DNA of 13,106 nt, taken from contig JAEZIV010000411.1 of NCBI GenBank assembly GCA_023436515.1, positions 1-13,106 on the forward strand. The letters run 5' to 3'. The translations under genes were made by a program, and so were the position numbers. The notes under the pieces are model-generated. The model did no database searches. It was not told the DNA's origin and saw only the letters and a list, made by a program, of their open reading frames with translations. Below are positions 5,892 through 13,106 of the stretch, one piece after another (within the stretch, counting starts at the first letter, position 1; each line of letters opens with the position of its first letter). The stretch is from Bacillota bacterium. Lineage in GTDB: Bacteria > Bacillota > Clostridia > Acetivibrionales > DSM-1351.

Positions 5892-8172
5892 ATACTAACA
5901 ATTTAGATATTTCTCCCGAATAATATATACAGAGCTTATGCAGCGGCCTTGTCATCGCCACATATAACAGCTTTGCATCCAGCTCACTTTGGGAATAGTT
6001 TTCCGAGTTGGCATTTGACAGTAAAACAACGTCAAACTCAAGCCCCTTTGAAAGGTAGGATGGAACTATTACCATTCCACTTTTGTATTCCTTTTCATTT
6101 CCTGTTATTAAGCTTATTTCCTTATGCTCCTTTTTTAGCTCAGGTATTATTTGTAGACATTCCTCCATCGTTTTGCAAATAACTGCTATTGATTTATGCC
6201 CTTGCTTACGATAATGCTGTATCTTCTTGGATATTGAATGCGACATATCAGCAAATGAAGGCACGGGTATATATTCAACAGGCTCTCCATGCCTGATCAC
6301 AGGTTTTCCCCTGAACATAGCCAAATTTTCAAGCTTGCCCATAACACTATTGGCTGCCTCCATTATCTCAACAGTGGTTCGATAACTCTGTTCCAGCGTT
6401 AAAAATTCACATTTCTTACCCTCGAATACCTCCTCAACTATTTCTCCCCATTGCCTTACTCCTCTGTAGGAATGAATCCCCTGACAAAGGTCACCTAGTA
6501 TAGTGAAGGAACTATCCTTTACAATCCTCTTGAGAACAAAGAACTGGAAGGCACTGAAATCCTGGGCTTCATCAATAACAATATGTCTTACAGGTACCTT
6601 TTCATCCATCCCGTATATTTTATACTTTAGGTAGATTATTGGGGAAAGATCCTCAAGCTCAAGCTGCTTGCTGTTTAGTATGTTCAGAGTATATTCTCTT
6701 GTGAAGCTGCACACCTCCTGACTGGCAAATCTGCCTGCCAGAGAATCGAAGGCTTCTCCATCTGCTATCAGGTCAAAATAGTATTGGTAGGGGCTTAATT
6801 TCGGGAGGCTCTCAACATATTCCTTTACAAGGGTTTTTGAGACCTTTTGAATTTTTTCTATTACCCTGTCCCTTTTATCAAAGGCTTCCCTCACAATACT
6901 TTGTCTTTCAGCCTCATCAGGATATTTCATTCTTGCAATTGCGACCTTCTTATCGCACTCGGCTTCGATCTGGGATATGAACTGTTCCTTACTGGCTTTT
7001 AATTTAGAGGAAAGGCTTTTCTTGATTTCGTTCATCCTTACTGCTATAGGCCACATACCATACTGGGTTAAAAACATTTCATTTATTTCCTCATATGAGT
7101 AAATAACCTTTGTTCCAAGCATAAAAGCCTTTTGTGGAATGAAATTTTTCTCAATTATTTTAATATAATCATCAAGAATTTCCTTGAAATCCATTGAGGT
7201 TTTTAATACTGACGCAGCTTTAACCCGATCATTATATGTTGCCTGCTTATGGGTGGAATTGTGATTGACAAACATATTCAGCTTGTCATTTGCATCTGTG
7301 AGTTTAAATTTTTTACCTATCAGCTCCATTGCGAAGTCTTCAAAGGTGGTTTGCTTAACCCTCTCAACTCCCAGCTCCGGAAGCACCTCGGATATATAGT
7401 TTAGAAATAGCCTGTTTGGTGCTATAATCATAAAATTTTCAGGTTCAAAGGTTTTTTCAAAGGTATATATAAGATATGCTATTCTGTGAAGTGCTATGGT
7501 GGTTTTTCCGCTACCCGCAACTCCCTGCACAATCAACGGCTTCCACATGGGAGCTCTGACTATTTTGTTCTGCTCCTCCTGAATGGTGGATACAATCTCC
7601 TTCAGTCGGTTTTCGGCGTTAGCTCCCAGATAGGTTTGCAGGAATTCATCATTTGTAGTTATATCAATATCGAATATTTCCTCAAGCTTACCGCTGTTTA
7701 TTGCAAACTGTCGCTTCAAAAGCAGGTTCCCTTCAATATTACCGTCGGGGCATATATAGCTAGATTCTCCCAGTCTGCCTTCATAATAGAGGATTGCTAT
7801 TGGCGCTCGCCAGTCGACAATGATTATTTCCTGATCCTCATCACGTGCAAGGGACATTTTACCGATATACAGGTTCTCGGTTTTCTTAGCCCCCTCCTCT
7901 CGAAAGTCAACTCTGGCGAAGTAGGGCTTGCTTCTTGCTGTATAAAGGTTTCTTACCTTTAACTCCAGGCTATCGTGAAGCATGGTATTAACAATAATGC
8001 TTGTATAATCAGCGCTACTGTCTCCACTTAAATGCTTTTTAACATTTTCAAGCTCACTCCCTATTTTTGATCTCTTCTCCATTGCTCTCTCAAGACTCTT
8101 TTCAACATAGTCCAGAGTATATCTGCACCTTTCAAGCTCTTCCCTATAGGCCGGATGGTTTGCAGCTGACAT
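5890..8172 (-). CDS. helD: HelD, RNA polymerase recycling helicase-like ATPase
   Basis: HelD is a UvrD/Rep-like (superfamily 1) ATPase that binds RNA polymerase and frees stalled or post-termination enzyme from nucleic acid. The 760-residue length matches the Firmicute form. The N-terminus (about 8-50) is a coiled coil, the arm that enters the secondary channel in known HelD. YFARVDF (84-90), YIGK (102-105) and DWRAP (120-124) are HelD-specific motifs absent from UvrD. Helicase motifs follow: Walker A GVAGSGKT (217-224), DEAQ (534-537), QSYR (595-598), SKGLEFD (708-714) and YVAMTR (737-742). A charged insertion with predicted coiled coil lies at about 385-455. The ATG at 8172 has AGGAGG (8185-8180) 7 nt upstream. 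It is monocistronic, with its own promoter and a terminator that touches its stop codon. All motor motifs are intact. Confidence 0.93.
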   Translation of the reverse strand: MSAANHPAYREELERCRYTLDYVEKSLERAMEKRSKIGSELENVKKHLSGDSSADYTSIIVNTMLHDSLELKVRNLYTARSKPYFARVDFREEGAKKTENLYIGKMSLARDEDQEIIIVDWRAPIAILYYEGRLGESSYICPDGNIEGNLLLKRQFAINSGKLEEIFDIDITTNDEFLQTYLGANAENRLKEIVSTIQEEQNKIVRAPMWKPLIVQGVAGSGKTTIALHRIAYLIYTFEKTFEPENFMIIAPNRLFLNYISEVLPELGVERVKQTTFEDFAMELIGKKFKLTDANDKLNMFVNHNSTHKQATYNDRVKAASVLKTSMDFKEILDDYIKIIEKNFIPQKAFMLGTKVIYSYEEINEMFLTQYGMWPIAVRMNEIKKSLSSKLKASKEQFISQIEAECDKKVAIARMKYPDEAERQSIVREAFDKRDRVIEKIQKVSKTLVKEYVESLPKLSPYQYYFDLIADGEAFDSLAGRFASQEVCSFTREYTLNILNSKQLELEDLSPIIYLKYKIYGMDEKVPVRHIVIDEAQDFSAFQFFVLKRIVKDSSFTILGDLCQGIHSYRGVRQWGEIVEEVFEGKKCEFLTLEQSYRTTVEIMEAANSVMGKLENLAMFRGKPVIRHGEPVEYIPVPSFADMSHSISKKIQHYRKQGHKSIAVICKTMEECLQIIPELKKEHKEISLITGNEKEYKSGMVIVPSYLSKGLEFDVVLLSNANSENYSQSELDAKLLYVAMTRPLHKLCIYYSGEISKLLV

Positions 8173-8190
8173 ATCTTTGCCTCCTGTTCC

Positions 8191-8208
8191 GCGTGTAAAA
8201 ATCCACGC
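8191..8208 (-). promoter_or_regulatory. Small hairpin just upstream of the helD ribosome binding site
   Basis: GCGTG (8191-8195) and CACGC (8204-8208) pair around an 8-nt loop. It lies in the helD leader, ending 5 nt before the AGGAGG, and it does not cover the ribosome binding site. It could stabilise the message or keep the site open; the evidence is only the pairing. Confidence 0.3.
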
Positions 8209-8248
8209 ACAAAATATAAATAATTAAGGTCAGAAATTGCAGACTTAC

Positions 8249-8277
8249 ATTATATAATTTTACATTTTTTTATTCAA
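8249..8277 (-). promoter_or_regulatory. Sigma-A-type promoter of helD
   Basis: On the minus strand TTGAAT (8277-8272) is followed after exactly 17 nt by a perfect TATAAT (8254-8249). Transcription would start near 8242, giving a leader of about 70 nt. Confidence 0.7.
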
Positions 8278-8382
8278 CACATGGGTAGGAAATGAAATAC
8301 TATTGTAACTTAGTCAGAGTTGTACATAGCTTATCCATATACATAACCAAACATAATTCCCATAATCAGTGTAATATTAATA

Positions 8383-8411
8383 TTGACGTATTAGTATATT
8401 TTTAATACAAT
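8383..8411 (+). promoter_or_regulatory. Sigma-A-type promoter of the GH51 gene
   Basis: TTGACG (8383-8388) and TACAAT (8406-8411) are separated by exactly 17 nt, each one base from consensus. Transcription should start near 8418, about 60 nt before the ATG, inside the inverted repeats described separately. Confidence 0.7.
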
Positions 8412-8415
8412 TTTA

Positions 8416-8458
8416 ATTAATGCTTATGTTATTGCATTAATATGTTTATTAATAACAT
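8416..8458 (+). promoter_or_regulatory. Overlapping inverted repeats at the GH51 start site, candidate operator
   Basis: ATTAATGC (8416-8423) is an exact inverted copy of GCATTAAT (8434-8441) with a 10-nt gap. ATGTTATT (8426-8433) is an exact inverted copy of AATAACAT (8451-8458) with a 17-nt gap. They overlap the predicted transcription start and end 9 nt before the ribosome binding site, where a repressor would block initiation. The DNA is AT-rich, so some chance pairing is expected. It does not resemble the AraR consensus as I know it. Confidence 0.4.
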
Positions 8459-8478
8459 TATTTTTTCGGAGGATACTT

Positions 8479-9960
8479 ATGAATTCAATTAAGATTTATG
8501 CCGACCAGAAAAAAGGGGCTATCAGCAAGCATATTTACGGTCATTTTTCAGAGCACCTTGGAAGATGTATATATGAAGGCTTCTGGGTTGGTGAAGATTC
8601 AAAAATACCAAATACCAATGGTATAAGAAATGATGTTGTGGAAGCGTTAAAGAATGTAAAAATCCCTAACCTTAGATGGCCGGGTGGATGCTTTGCCGAT
8701 GAGTATCACTGGAAGGATGGCGTTGGTCCAAAAAGCAACAGAAAGCTTATGATCAATACCCATTGGGGTGGCGTTGTTGAGAACAACCACTTCGGAACTC
8801 ATGAATTCCTGATGTTATGTGAAATGCTGGACTGCGAGCCCTACATATCAGGTAACCTTGGCAGCGGTACTATTCAGGAAATGTCGGAATGGGTTGAATA
8901 TATTACCTTTGACGGCGAATCACCAATGGCAAGATGGCGTAAGGAAAATGGACGCGAAAAGGCTTGGGACTTAAAGTTCTTTGGAATAGGCAATGAAAAC
9001 TGGGGCTGCGGCGGAAATATGAGAGCTGAATATTACGCTGACGAATACAAGCGCTATGCAACCTACTGCCGTAATTATGGCAAAAATAGGCTGTTCAAGA
9101 TTGCCTGCGGACCAAACTCAGATGACTACAACTGGACTGAGGTGCTCATGAAGCAAGCCGGCAAAATGATGGACGGTCTCAGCCTCCATTACTATACTGT
9201 TGAAGGACCTCATTTTGAAATAAAGGGCTCAGCACTGGATTTCGATGAAAAGGGCTGGTTCGATTTAATGAAAAACACCCTTTACATGGAGGAAATGGTT
9301 AAAAAGCACTCTGCAGTTATGGATGTTTATGATCCTGAAAAGAAGGTTGCACTTGTTGTTGACGAATGGGGTACATGGCATAAGGTGGAGCCAGGTACAA
9401 ATCCAGGCTTCCTTTATCAGCAGAATACTCTTCGTGATGCTCTTGTTGCAGGTACAAACCTCAATATATTCAACAACCACTGCGACAGAGTAAGAATGAC
9501 AGCTATAGCACAGGTAGTTAACGTTCTTCAGTCAATGATCCTCACTGAAGGTGAAAAGATGCTTTTGACACCTACCTATCATGTGTTTGATCTATTTAAG
9601 GTTCACCAGGAAGCTGAGCTGGTTAATGCTATTGTAAGCTCTGAGGACTATGAGTTTGACGGAAAGAAGATTCCTCAGATCAATGCTTCTGCGTCAGTTG
9701 ATGCTGACGGAAAGCTTCATGTTACAATCTGTAACCTCAATCCTAATTCAACTGCTGATTTGAACCTGGATCTATTGGACTTCAAGCCATCTACAATCAG
9801 TGGTAAGGTATTAACAGCTGATCAGATGAACAAGCATAACACCTTTGATAATCCAGAGGCTATTGCCGTGACTGATTTTAAAGGCTTTACAGCTAGTTCC
9901 GAGGGTCTGAAGCTGGAGCTTCCTAAAATGTCGGTAGTTCAGCTGGAGCTTGTTAAATAA
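8479..9960 (+). CDS. abfA: Intracellular GH51 alpha-L-arabinofuranosidase
   Basis: This enzyme removes terminal alpha-L-arabinofuranose from arabinan and arabinoxylan oligosaccharides with retention of configuration. The 493-residue length is typical of the cytosolic bacterial form. There is no signal peptide, so it should act on imported oligosaccharides. The TIM barrel carries the acid/base Glu173 in GNENWGCGG (171-179) and the nucleophile Glu296 in VDEWGTWH (294-301). [13 protein letters not shown] (66-78) and the opening [12 protein letters not shown] (18-29) are strong GH51 signatures, and a C-terminal beta domain follows (about 385-493). GGAGG (8468-8472) lies 6 nt before the ATG. No arabinose isomerase, transporter or other glycosidase gene is adjacent, so the gene appears monocistronic. 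Promoter and candidate operator lie upstream. I recognise the family with confidence; the symbol follows the Bacillus subtilis usage. Confidence 0.95.
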   Translation: MNSIKIYADQKKGAISKHIYGHFSEHLGRCIYEGFWVGEDSKIPNTNGIRNDVVEALKNVKIPNLRWPGGCFADEYHWKDGVGPKSNRKLMINTHWGGVVENNHFGTHEFLMLCEMLDCEPYISGNLGSGTIQEMSEWVEYITFDGESPMARWRKENGREKAWDLKFFGIGNENWGCGGNMRAEYYADEYKRYATYCRNYGKNRLFKIACGPNSDDYNWTEVLMKQAGKMMDGLSLHYYTVEGPHFEIKGSALDFDEKGWFDLMKNTLYMEEMVKKHSAVMDVYDPEKKVALVVDEWGTWHKVEPGTNPGFLYQQNTLRDALVAGTNLNIFNNHCDRVRMTAIAQVVNVLQSMILTEGEKMLLTPTYHVFDLFKVHQEAELVNAIVSSEDYEFDGKKIPQINASASVDADGKLHVTICNLNPNSTADLNLDLLDFKPSTISGKVLTADQMNKHNTFDNPEAIAVTDFKGFTASSEGLKLELPKMSVVQLELVK

Positions 9961-9975
9961 ATTACAGGGTTTTAT

Positions 9976-9999
9976 GGGCATAGAGCACTAGCCCTTAAT
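9976..9999 (+). terminator. Probable weak terminator of the GH51 gene
   Basis: GGGC (9976-9979) plus TAG (9981-9983) pair with CTA plus GCCC (9988-9994) around an AGCA loop, with A9980 bulged. Only TTAATA follows, so the U-tract is poor. Confidence 0.4.
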
Positions 10000-10039
10000 A
10001 CGTTACAGTAAACTATAATTTACAGGGTAAGTGATATAT

Positions 10040-10315
10040 ATGACTGATCGCAAGGAATGTAAGGGCTGTTCAGCTACGGTGCATCATTCTTTCGAGGATA
10101 TCAGGGGCAGGATGACAGAATACCTGGAAACAATAGCTCCTGAGCAACGCGCCGAGATAGAACTGTATGAGAAACGGTTAGCAAGGTGCAGCAGCTGCTC
10201 CGGACTCTACTATGAGACTACCTGCCGTCACTGCGGCTGCTTTGTACAAATGCGTGCCCTGCGAAAGACCGCTGACTGTCCTTCCCCGGAAGGCAGCAAG
10301 TGGCTTGATCTGTAA
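10040..10315 (+). CDS. DUF6171-family small cysteine-rich protein
   Basis: This is a 91-residue cytosolic protein of the DUF6171 family, function unknown. Cysteines come in pairs: CKGC near residue 7, CSSC near 50, and CRHCGC near 62, with a further Cys near 79. This is the layout of a small zinc-ribbon or metal-binding fold. The CPSPEGSKW ending is typical of the family. The start is uncertain: ATG 10040 has only a weak ribosome binding site (AGGG at 10024-10027, spacer 12), while an in-frame GTG at 10031 lies 3 nt from it and would add three residues. A TATAAT at 10014-10019 lacks a matching -35. It follows the GH51 gene by 79 nt, with only a weak terminator between, so read-through from GH51 is possible. 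Confidence 0.8.
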   Translation: MTDRKECKGCSATVHHSFEDIRGRMTEYLETIAPEQRAEIELYEKRLARCSSCSGLYYETTCRHCGCFVQMRALRKTADCPSPEGSKWLDL

Positions 10316-10320
10316 AAATA

Positions 10321-10370
10321 AAAAGGAAGGGGATGCACCAGATTTTTTAATCTGTTACATCCCCTTTTTA
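10321..10370. terminator. Bidirectional terminator between DUF6171 and MFS genes
   Basis: AAGGGGATG (10327-10335) pairs with CATCCCCTT (10358-10366). After a 3x3 internal loop, CAGATT (10339-10344) pairs with AATCTG (10349-10354) around TTTT. T-tracts lie on both sides: TTTTT at 10365-10369 on plus, and a U-rich run opposite 10312-10324 on minus. It ends the convergent DUF6171 (plus) and MFS (minus) transcripts. Confidence 0.9.
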
Positions 10371-10377
10371 TGACTTA

Positions 10378-11622
10378 TTAAATATTATCCTGCACCTGTA
10401 ATTGAGTTTTATTACTTGTTATATCTGACTCTGCCTGTGAATACTTTCTCCCCAATAACAAGGAAAGAATAAACAGGGCAGATACACACAGTTGAATAAC
10501 TGCTCCTACACGGTAGACAGAGAAGATGCCGAATACTGTAATCATACTCCCGGAAAGAACATTTCCTATTACCCCGCTAAGTCCATAATAGACTCCTGTC
10601 GCCACAGTTTGTGCAGTGGCCTTTAACTCAGTTGGAGCCAGAAAATCAATATAATATATGCTTCCTGATAGAAACAAGCCATAGGATAATCCGTTTAAGG
10701 CCTGAGAGAGTATTATCAGCTCCGGTCCGGCTGCGACAGAATAAATAAACAAGCGTATAGCATAGACAAACATCCCTGCGAATATTAATAGCTGGGGCTT
10801 GAATTTTCTTACAAGCATGCTGGATATTAATAAAATGGGAACCTCTGAAATTGCACTAACTGCATTTGCAATGCCATAAAGATTGTCGTCCCCTCCCACC
10901 TGACGGATCAGTGTAGCCAGAAAGCTGTATACTGAGGTCATATTAATAAAGGTTATACAGGACAACACGACAAACACAGTATATTTGACATTCTTCAGAA
11001 GTCTTCCAACATTCATTTCCTTAAGTGTTAATTTCTTTGCTGTGACCTCTCCCTCACTCATATTATACTTAAAAAAAACTGTACAGAGAATAAGAGTAGC
11101 AAAAGTCATTATCCCGTAAACAATGAATATTATGTTAAAAAAACTTATACTTATAAGCTTTCCGTTTATAACAACTAAGAGTGAAAAGCCTATAGAGCCC
11201 CACAGCCTAAAGGAACCATAGGATTTTCCGCTGTTCTTTATACCTTGGATTGTCCAGCTGTCCAATAAAGGAGAAAGACAGCAAAAGAAGAACTGTATAA
11301 GGGGCAGAACAAGAAATACAAGGTACTTATTTTCCAGAAAGGGTAAAATTCCTATAAGTAAGCTTGCTATAATAATAGTAAAGAGAAAAACCTTTTTGAT
11401 TGACCTTATTTTATCGCTTAGCATCCCCCATAAGGGCTGACCCACTAATGTTGCTATGGAATTTATCATAAGAATAATTCCTATTGTAGAGGTATCTATA
11501 TTTTTATTCATTAGGTATACCACTATAAAAGGGTTATATGATCCGATTGAAGCCCATGACAGAAAGTGGAGTAATTTGAAGTTTCCCTTTATGTTTTTAA
11601 ATATCTTAATATTAGTACGAAT
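10378..11622 (-). CDS. MFS transporter, probably starting at a non-canonical ATT codon
   Basis: This is a twelve-helix major facilitator of the LacY/nucleoside-symporter-like (MFS_1_like) branch; its substrate is unknown. GMLSDK near residue 66 is the loop 2-3 motif A. The first ATG/GTG/TTG in frame is GTG 11523. A protein starting there would lose most of helix 1, which is encoded intact upstream (LLHFLSWASIGSYNPFIVVY, residues 17-36 from the ATT). The frame is open up to a TGA at 11649-11647 and contains no ATG, GTG or TTG in that stretch. GGAGGAG (11635-11629) lies exactly 6 nt before an ATT at 11622-11620, giving 414 residues beginning (M)RTNIKIFKN, a typical family length. A start at the ATC just before it (3-nt spacer) is less likely. 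The alternative is a gene damaged by an ATG-to-ATT change. Confidence 0.8.
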   Translation of the reverse strand: MRTNIKIFKNIKGNFKLLHFLSWASIGSYNPFIVVYLMNKNIDTSTIGIILMINSIATLVGQPLWGMLSDKIRSIKKVFLFTIIIASLLIGILPFLENKYLVFLVLPLIQFFFCCLSPLLDSWTIQGIKNSGKSYGSFRLWGSIGFSLLVVINGKLISISFFNIIFIVYGIMTFATLILCTVFFKYNMSEGEVTAKKLTLKEMNVGRLLKNVKYTVFVVLSCITFINMTSVYSFLATLIRQVGGDDNLYGIANAVSAISEVPILLISSMLVRKFKPQLLIFAGMFVYAIRLFIYSVAAGPELIILSQALNGLSYGLFLSGSIYYIDFLAPTELKATAQTVATGVYYGLSGVIGNVLSGSMITVFGIFSVYRVGAVIQLCVSALFILSLLLGRKYSQAESDITSNKTQLQVQDNI

Positions 11623-11678
11623 GATTGACTCCTCCAGTAAAATGTTTCAGTGAATAAAATGCTGTTAATTCAATTTAT

Positions 11679-11707
11679 ATTATATTTTGCTGCTGCCTTA
11701 TTATAAA
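11679..11707 (-). promoter_or_regulatory. Promoter of the MFS gene
   Basis: On the minus strand TTTATA (11707-11702) is followed after 17 nt by a perfect TATAAT (11684-11679). The start would be near 11672, about 50 nt before the ATT codon. It lies downstream of the M20 gene's terminator, so the MFS gene is an independent unit. Confidence 0.6.
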
Positions 11708-11745
11708 TGGATATTTCTATACATTTTACTGAAAAAACAGAACAC

Positions 11746-11775
11746 AAAAAGGCCAACAATAAACTGGCCTTTTTT
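11746..11775. terminator. Intrinsic terminator of the M20 gene
   Basis: AAAAAGGCCA (11746-11755) is the exact inverted copy of TGGCCTTTTT (11765-11774) around a 9-nt loop. On the minus strand it ends in TTTTTGTGTT, 40 nt after the M20 stop. It is symmetrical and could also work on the plus strand, but no plus-strand gene ends here. Confidence 0.9.
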
Positions 11776-11814
11776 ACTACGTTAATTATTATCACCTGTA
11801 TCCTACAAATATCA

Positions 11815-13050
11815 CTAAAGGAATTTATCAGAATAAGCTACTCTATAGACAGCTTCCTTCAGTATTTCCATGCCTTTAATTATACTATCCTCATTTGTAT
11901 ATTCTTTGGGGCTGTGGCTGATCCCTTTTTCGCTTTGAACAAAGATTAGTGCACTGGCAGCAATAGAGCTGATTATTTGAATATCGTGTCCTGCGCCGCT
12001 AAACATATTGATAAAGGGTATCTTCTGCTCCAAAGCGATTTTTTTCATCAGCTCTGATAAGTTTGGATTCATATGAACAGGCATTTGCTCCAGCAGGCCT
12101 TCGATTGCCAGCCCCAAGCCCCTACTAGTGGCCAGTTCATGGCATTTAGCTTTAAACTGTGCTGCCATTTCAAGTAATACATCCCTTCTCGGGCATCTTA
12201 AATCAGCGATCAGCGTAACCTTTTCAGGTATAATATTTGTTGCACCCGGAGTTATTTCAAGGCTTCCGACTGTGCCCACCGCATCATCTCCTGAAGATAT
12301 AGCCAGTTTCTCTACATAACAAACCATTTCAGCTGCTGCCACTAATGCATCCTTCCTGCTATACATTGTAGTGGTGCCTGCATGATTTGCCTCTCCGGAA
12401 AAGGTAGCTTTTATTTTATGCTGACCGGTTATTGTGTCAACAATCCCCACAGGAATTCCTGAATCATAGAGCTTTCTCCCCTGCTCTACATGAAGTTCAA
12501 AGGCATAATGAATATCCTTTCTGATACAATCCTTCAAAAGCTTTTGATTTAATGGATCAAGTCGGTTTATTTTCCGTGCCTCATTAAACGTTATGCCATT
12601 TTTATCCGATAATGCCTCAAGCTCTTCCAAATCAATCCTTCCCGATACAGCCCTGCTCCCAATAAAACTGCTTTTAAAGCGTCCACCATCCTCATCACAT
12701 ACTGCAAGCAATTCTAAGCTGTGGCGTGGTTTACCGTATTCCTCTACCAGGCTCTCTATCACTGCCAAGCCTGCAATAACTCCCAAAGCACCATCATAAC
12801 AACCACCGTTCTCTACCGAATCGTAGTGTGAAAGCAGTAGTACCGTTTTATCACTTTCACCATCTATTTTCCCAAACAAATTGCCTAATGCATCCTGTCT
12901 TGTTTTCATGCCTCTTGACTGCATCCAAATATCCAGCTCTGTCATGGCCTTATTCCATGCATCGGTGTATATGAGGCGATGATTAACACCATTATTCATA
13001 TCTCTTAGGTACTGAAGATGATTCTTTACCTGACTAAAATTTGAAACCAT
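11815..13050 (-). CDS. M20-family allantoate amidohydrolase / N-carbamoyl-amino-acid hydrolase
   Basis: This is a 411-residue cytosolic, two-metal amidohydrolase of the HyuC/AllC group, which hydrolyses ureido or carbamoyl amides such as allantoate or N-carbamoyl amino acids. Metal-site motifs are SHYDSVENGGCYDG (H75, bridging D86), DEDGGRF (E120 as base, D121 as ligand), ELHVEQG (H187) and GISHSP (H379). The dimerisation domain has GEANHAGTTTM (219-229), ITPGATNIIPEKV (266-278) and DLRCP (283-287); SGAGHD (351-356) completes the site. The usual EE pair is E-D here, a conservative change at a metal ligand. AAAGGTGG (13064-13057) precedes the ATG by 6 nt. No purine, hydantoin or ureidoglycolate gene is adjacent, so the exact substrate cannot be chosen. 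A terminator separates it from the downstream MFS gene. Confidence 0.9.
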   Translation of the reverse strand: MVSNFSQVKNHLQYLRDMNNGVNHRLIYTDAWNKAMTELDIWMQSRGMKTRQDALGNLFGKIDGESDKTVLLLSHYDSVENGGCYDGALGVIAGLAVIESLVEEYGKPRHSLELLAVCDEDGGRFKSSFIGSRAVSGRIDLEELEALSDKNGITFNEARKINRLDPLNQKLLKDCIRKDIHYAFELHVEQGRKLYDSGIPVGIVDTITGQHKIKATFSGEANHAGTTTMYSRKDALVAAAEMVCYVEKLAISSGDDAVGTVGSLEITPGATNIIPEKVTLIADLRCPRRDVLLEMAAQFKAKCHELATSRGLGLAIEGLLEQMPVHMNPNLSELMKKIALEQKIPFINMFSGAGHDIQIISSIAASALIFVQSEKGISHSPKEYTNEDSIIKGMEILKEAVYRVAYSDKFL

Positions 13051-13106
13051 AAGCCTCCACCTTTATTAAAACTTATAATATGGGTCATTAATCAACAGTA
13101 TTAGCC

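Noticed and set aside
7486..7962. Plus-strand 158-codon open frame inside helD
   Set aside because: It lies wholly opposite the conserved HelD motor and has no recognisable domain or ribosome binding site; it is a by-product of the helD codons.
10014..10019. TATAAT before the DUF6171 gene as a promoter
   Set aside because: The region 16-18 nt upstream reads GCCCTT-like, with no -35 resemblance.

Overview
The window looks like chromosome from a low-GC Gram-positive anaerobe of the class Clostridia. This rests on AT-rich intergenic DNA, strong GGAGG-type ribosome binding sites, sigma-A-type promoters, and a gene set of DUF2975/XRE/DUF4173, DUF815 ATPase, HelD, an M14 muropeptidase-like enzyme and a cytosolic GH51 arabinofuranosidase. 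A plant-fibre degrader of the Ruminiclostridium type would fit, but that is inference. No rRNA, tRNA, CRISPR array, transposase or phage gene was seen. It reads as ordinary chromosome with several small regulatory curiosities.

Layout. (1) Positions 1-270 are a divergent intergenic region. The first three codons of a minus-strand gene lie at the left edge, with two adjacent stem-loops in its leader. (2) 271-2698 is a three-gene plus-strand operon: a DUF2975 membrane protein, a small Cro/C1-type regulator and a DUF4173 polytopic membrane protein. (3) 2732-4135 is a DUF815 AAA+ ATPase gene with its own near-consensus promoter and a leader that can fold over its ribosome binding site; a 50-bp-period tandem repeat covers its stop codon. 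(4) 4276-5517 encodes a secreted M14 zinc peptidase with a probable stalk-type C-terminal domain. (5) 5661-5771 is a tiny Lys/Ala-rich ORF with a good ribosome binding site. (6) 5890-8172 (minus) is helD, the RNA polymerase recycling helicase, separated from the tiny gene by a bidirectional terminator that overlaps the helD stop codon. (7) 8173-8478 holds divergent promoters for helD and for the GH51 gene, with overlapping inverted repeats at the GH51 start site. (8) 8479-9960 is GH51 alpha-L-arabinofuranosidase. (9) 10040-10315 is a cysteine-rich DUF6171 protein. (10) 10378-11622 (minus) is an MFS transporter that appears to start at a non-canonical ATT codon. (11) 11815-13050 (minus) is an M20 amidohydrolase of the allantoate/N-carbamoyl-amino-acid type.

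How the genes relate. The DUF2975/XRE/DUF4173 operon is probably a self-regulated membrane module. HelD acts on stalled RNA polymerase, and the GH51 enzyme hydrolyses imported arabino-oligosaccharides. The M20 and MFS genes lie in the same orientation, but a strong terminator and a separate MFS promoter make them separate transcription units. The observations most worth a second look are the ATT start of the MFS gene, the leader of the DUF815 gene, the tiny basic protein, and the Arg-to-His change in the substrate-binding motif of the M14 enzyme.
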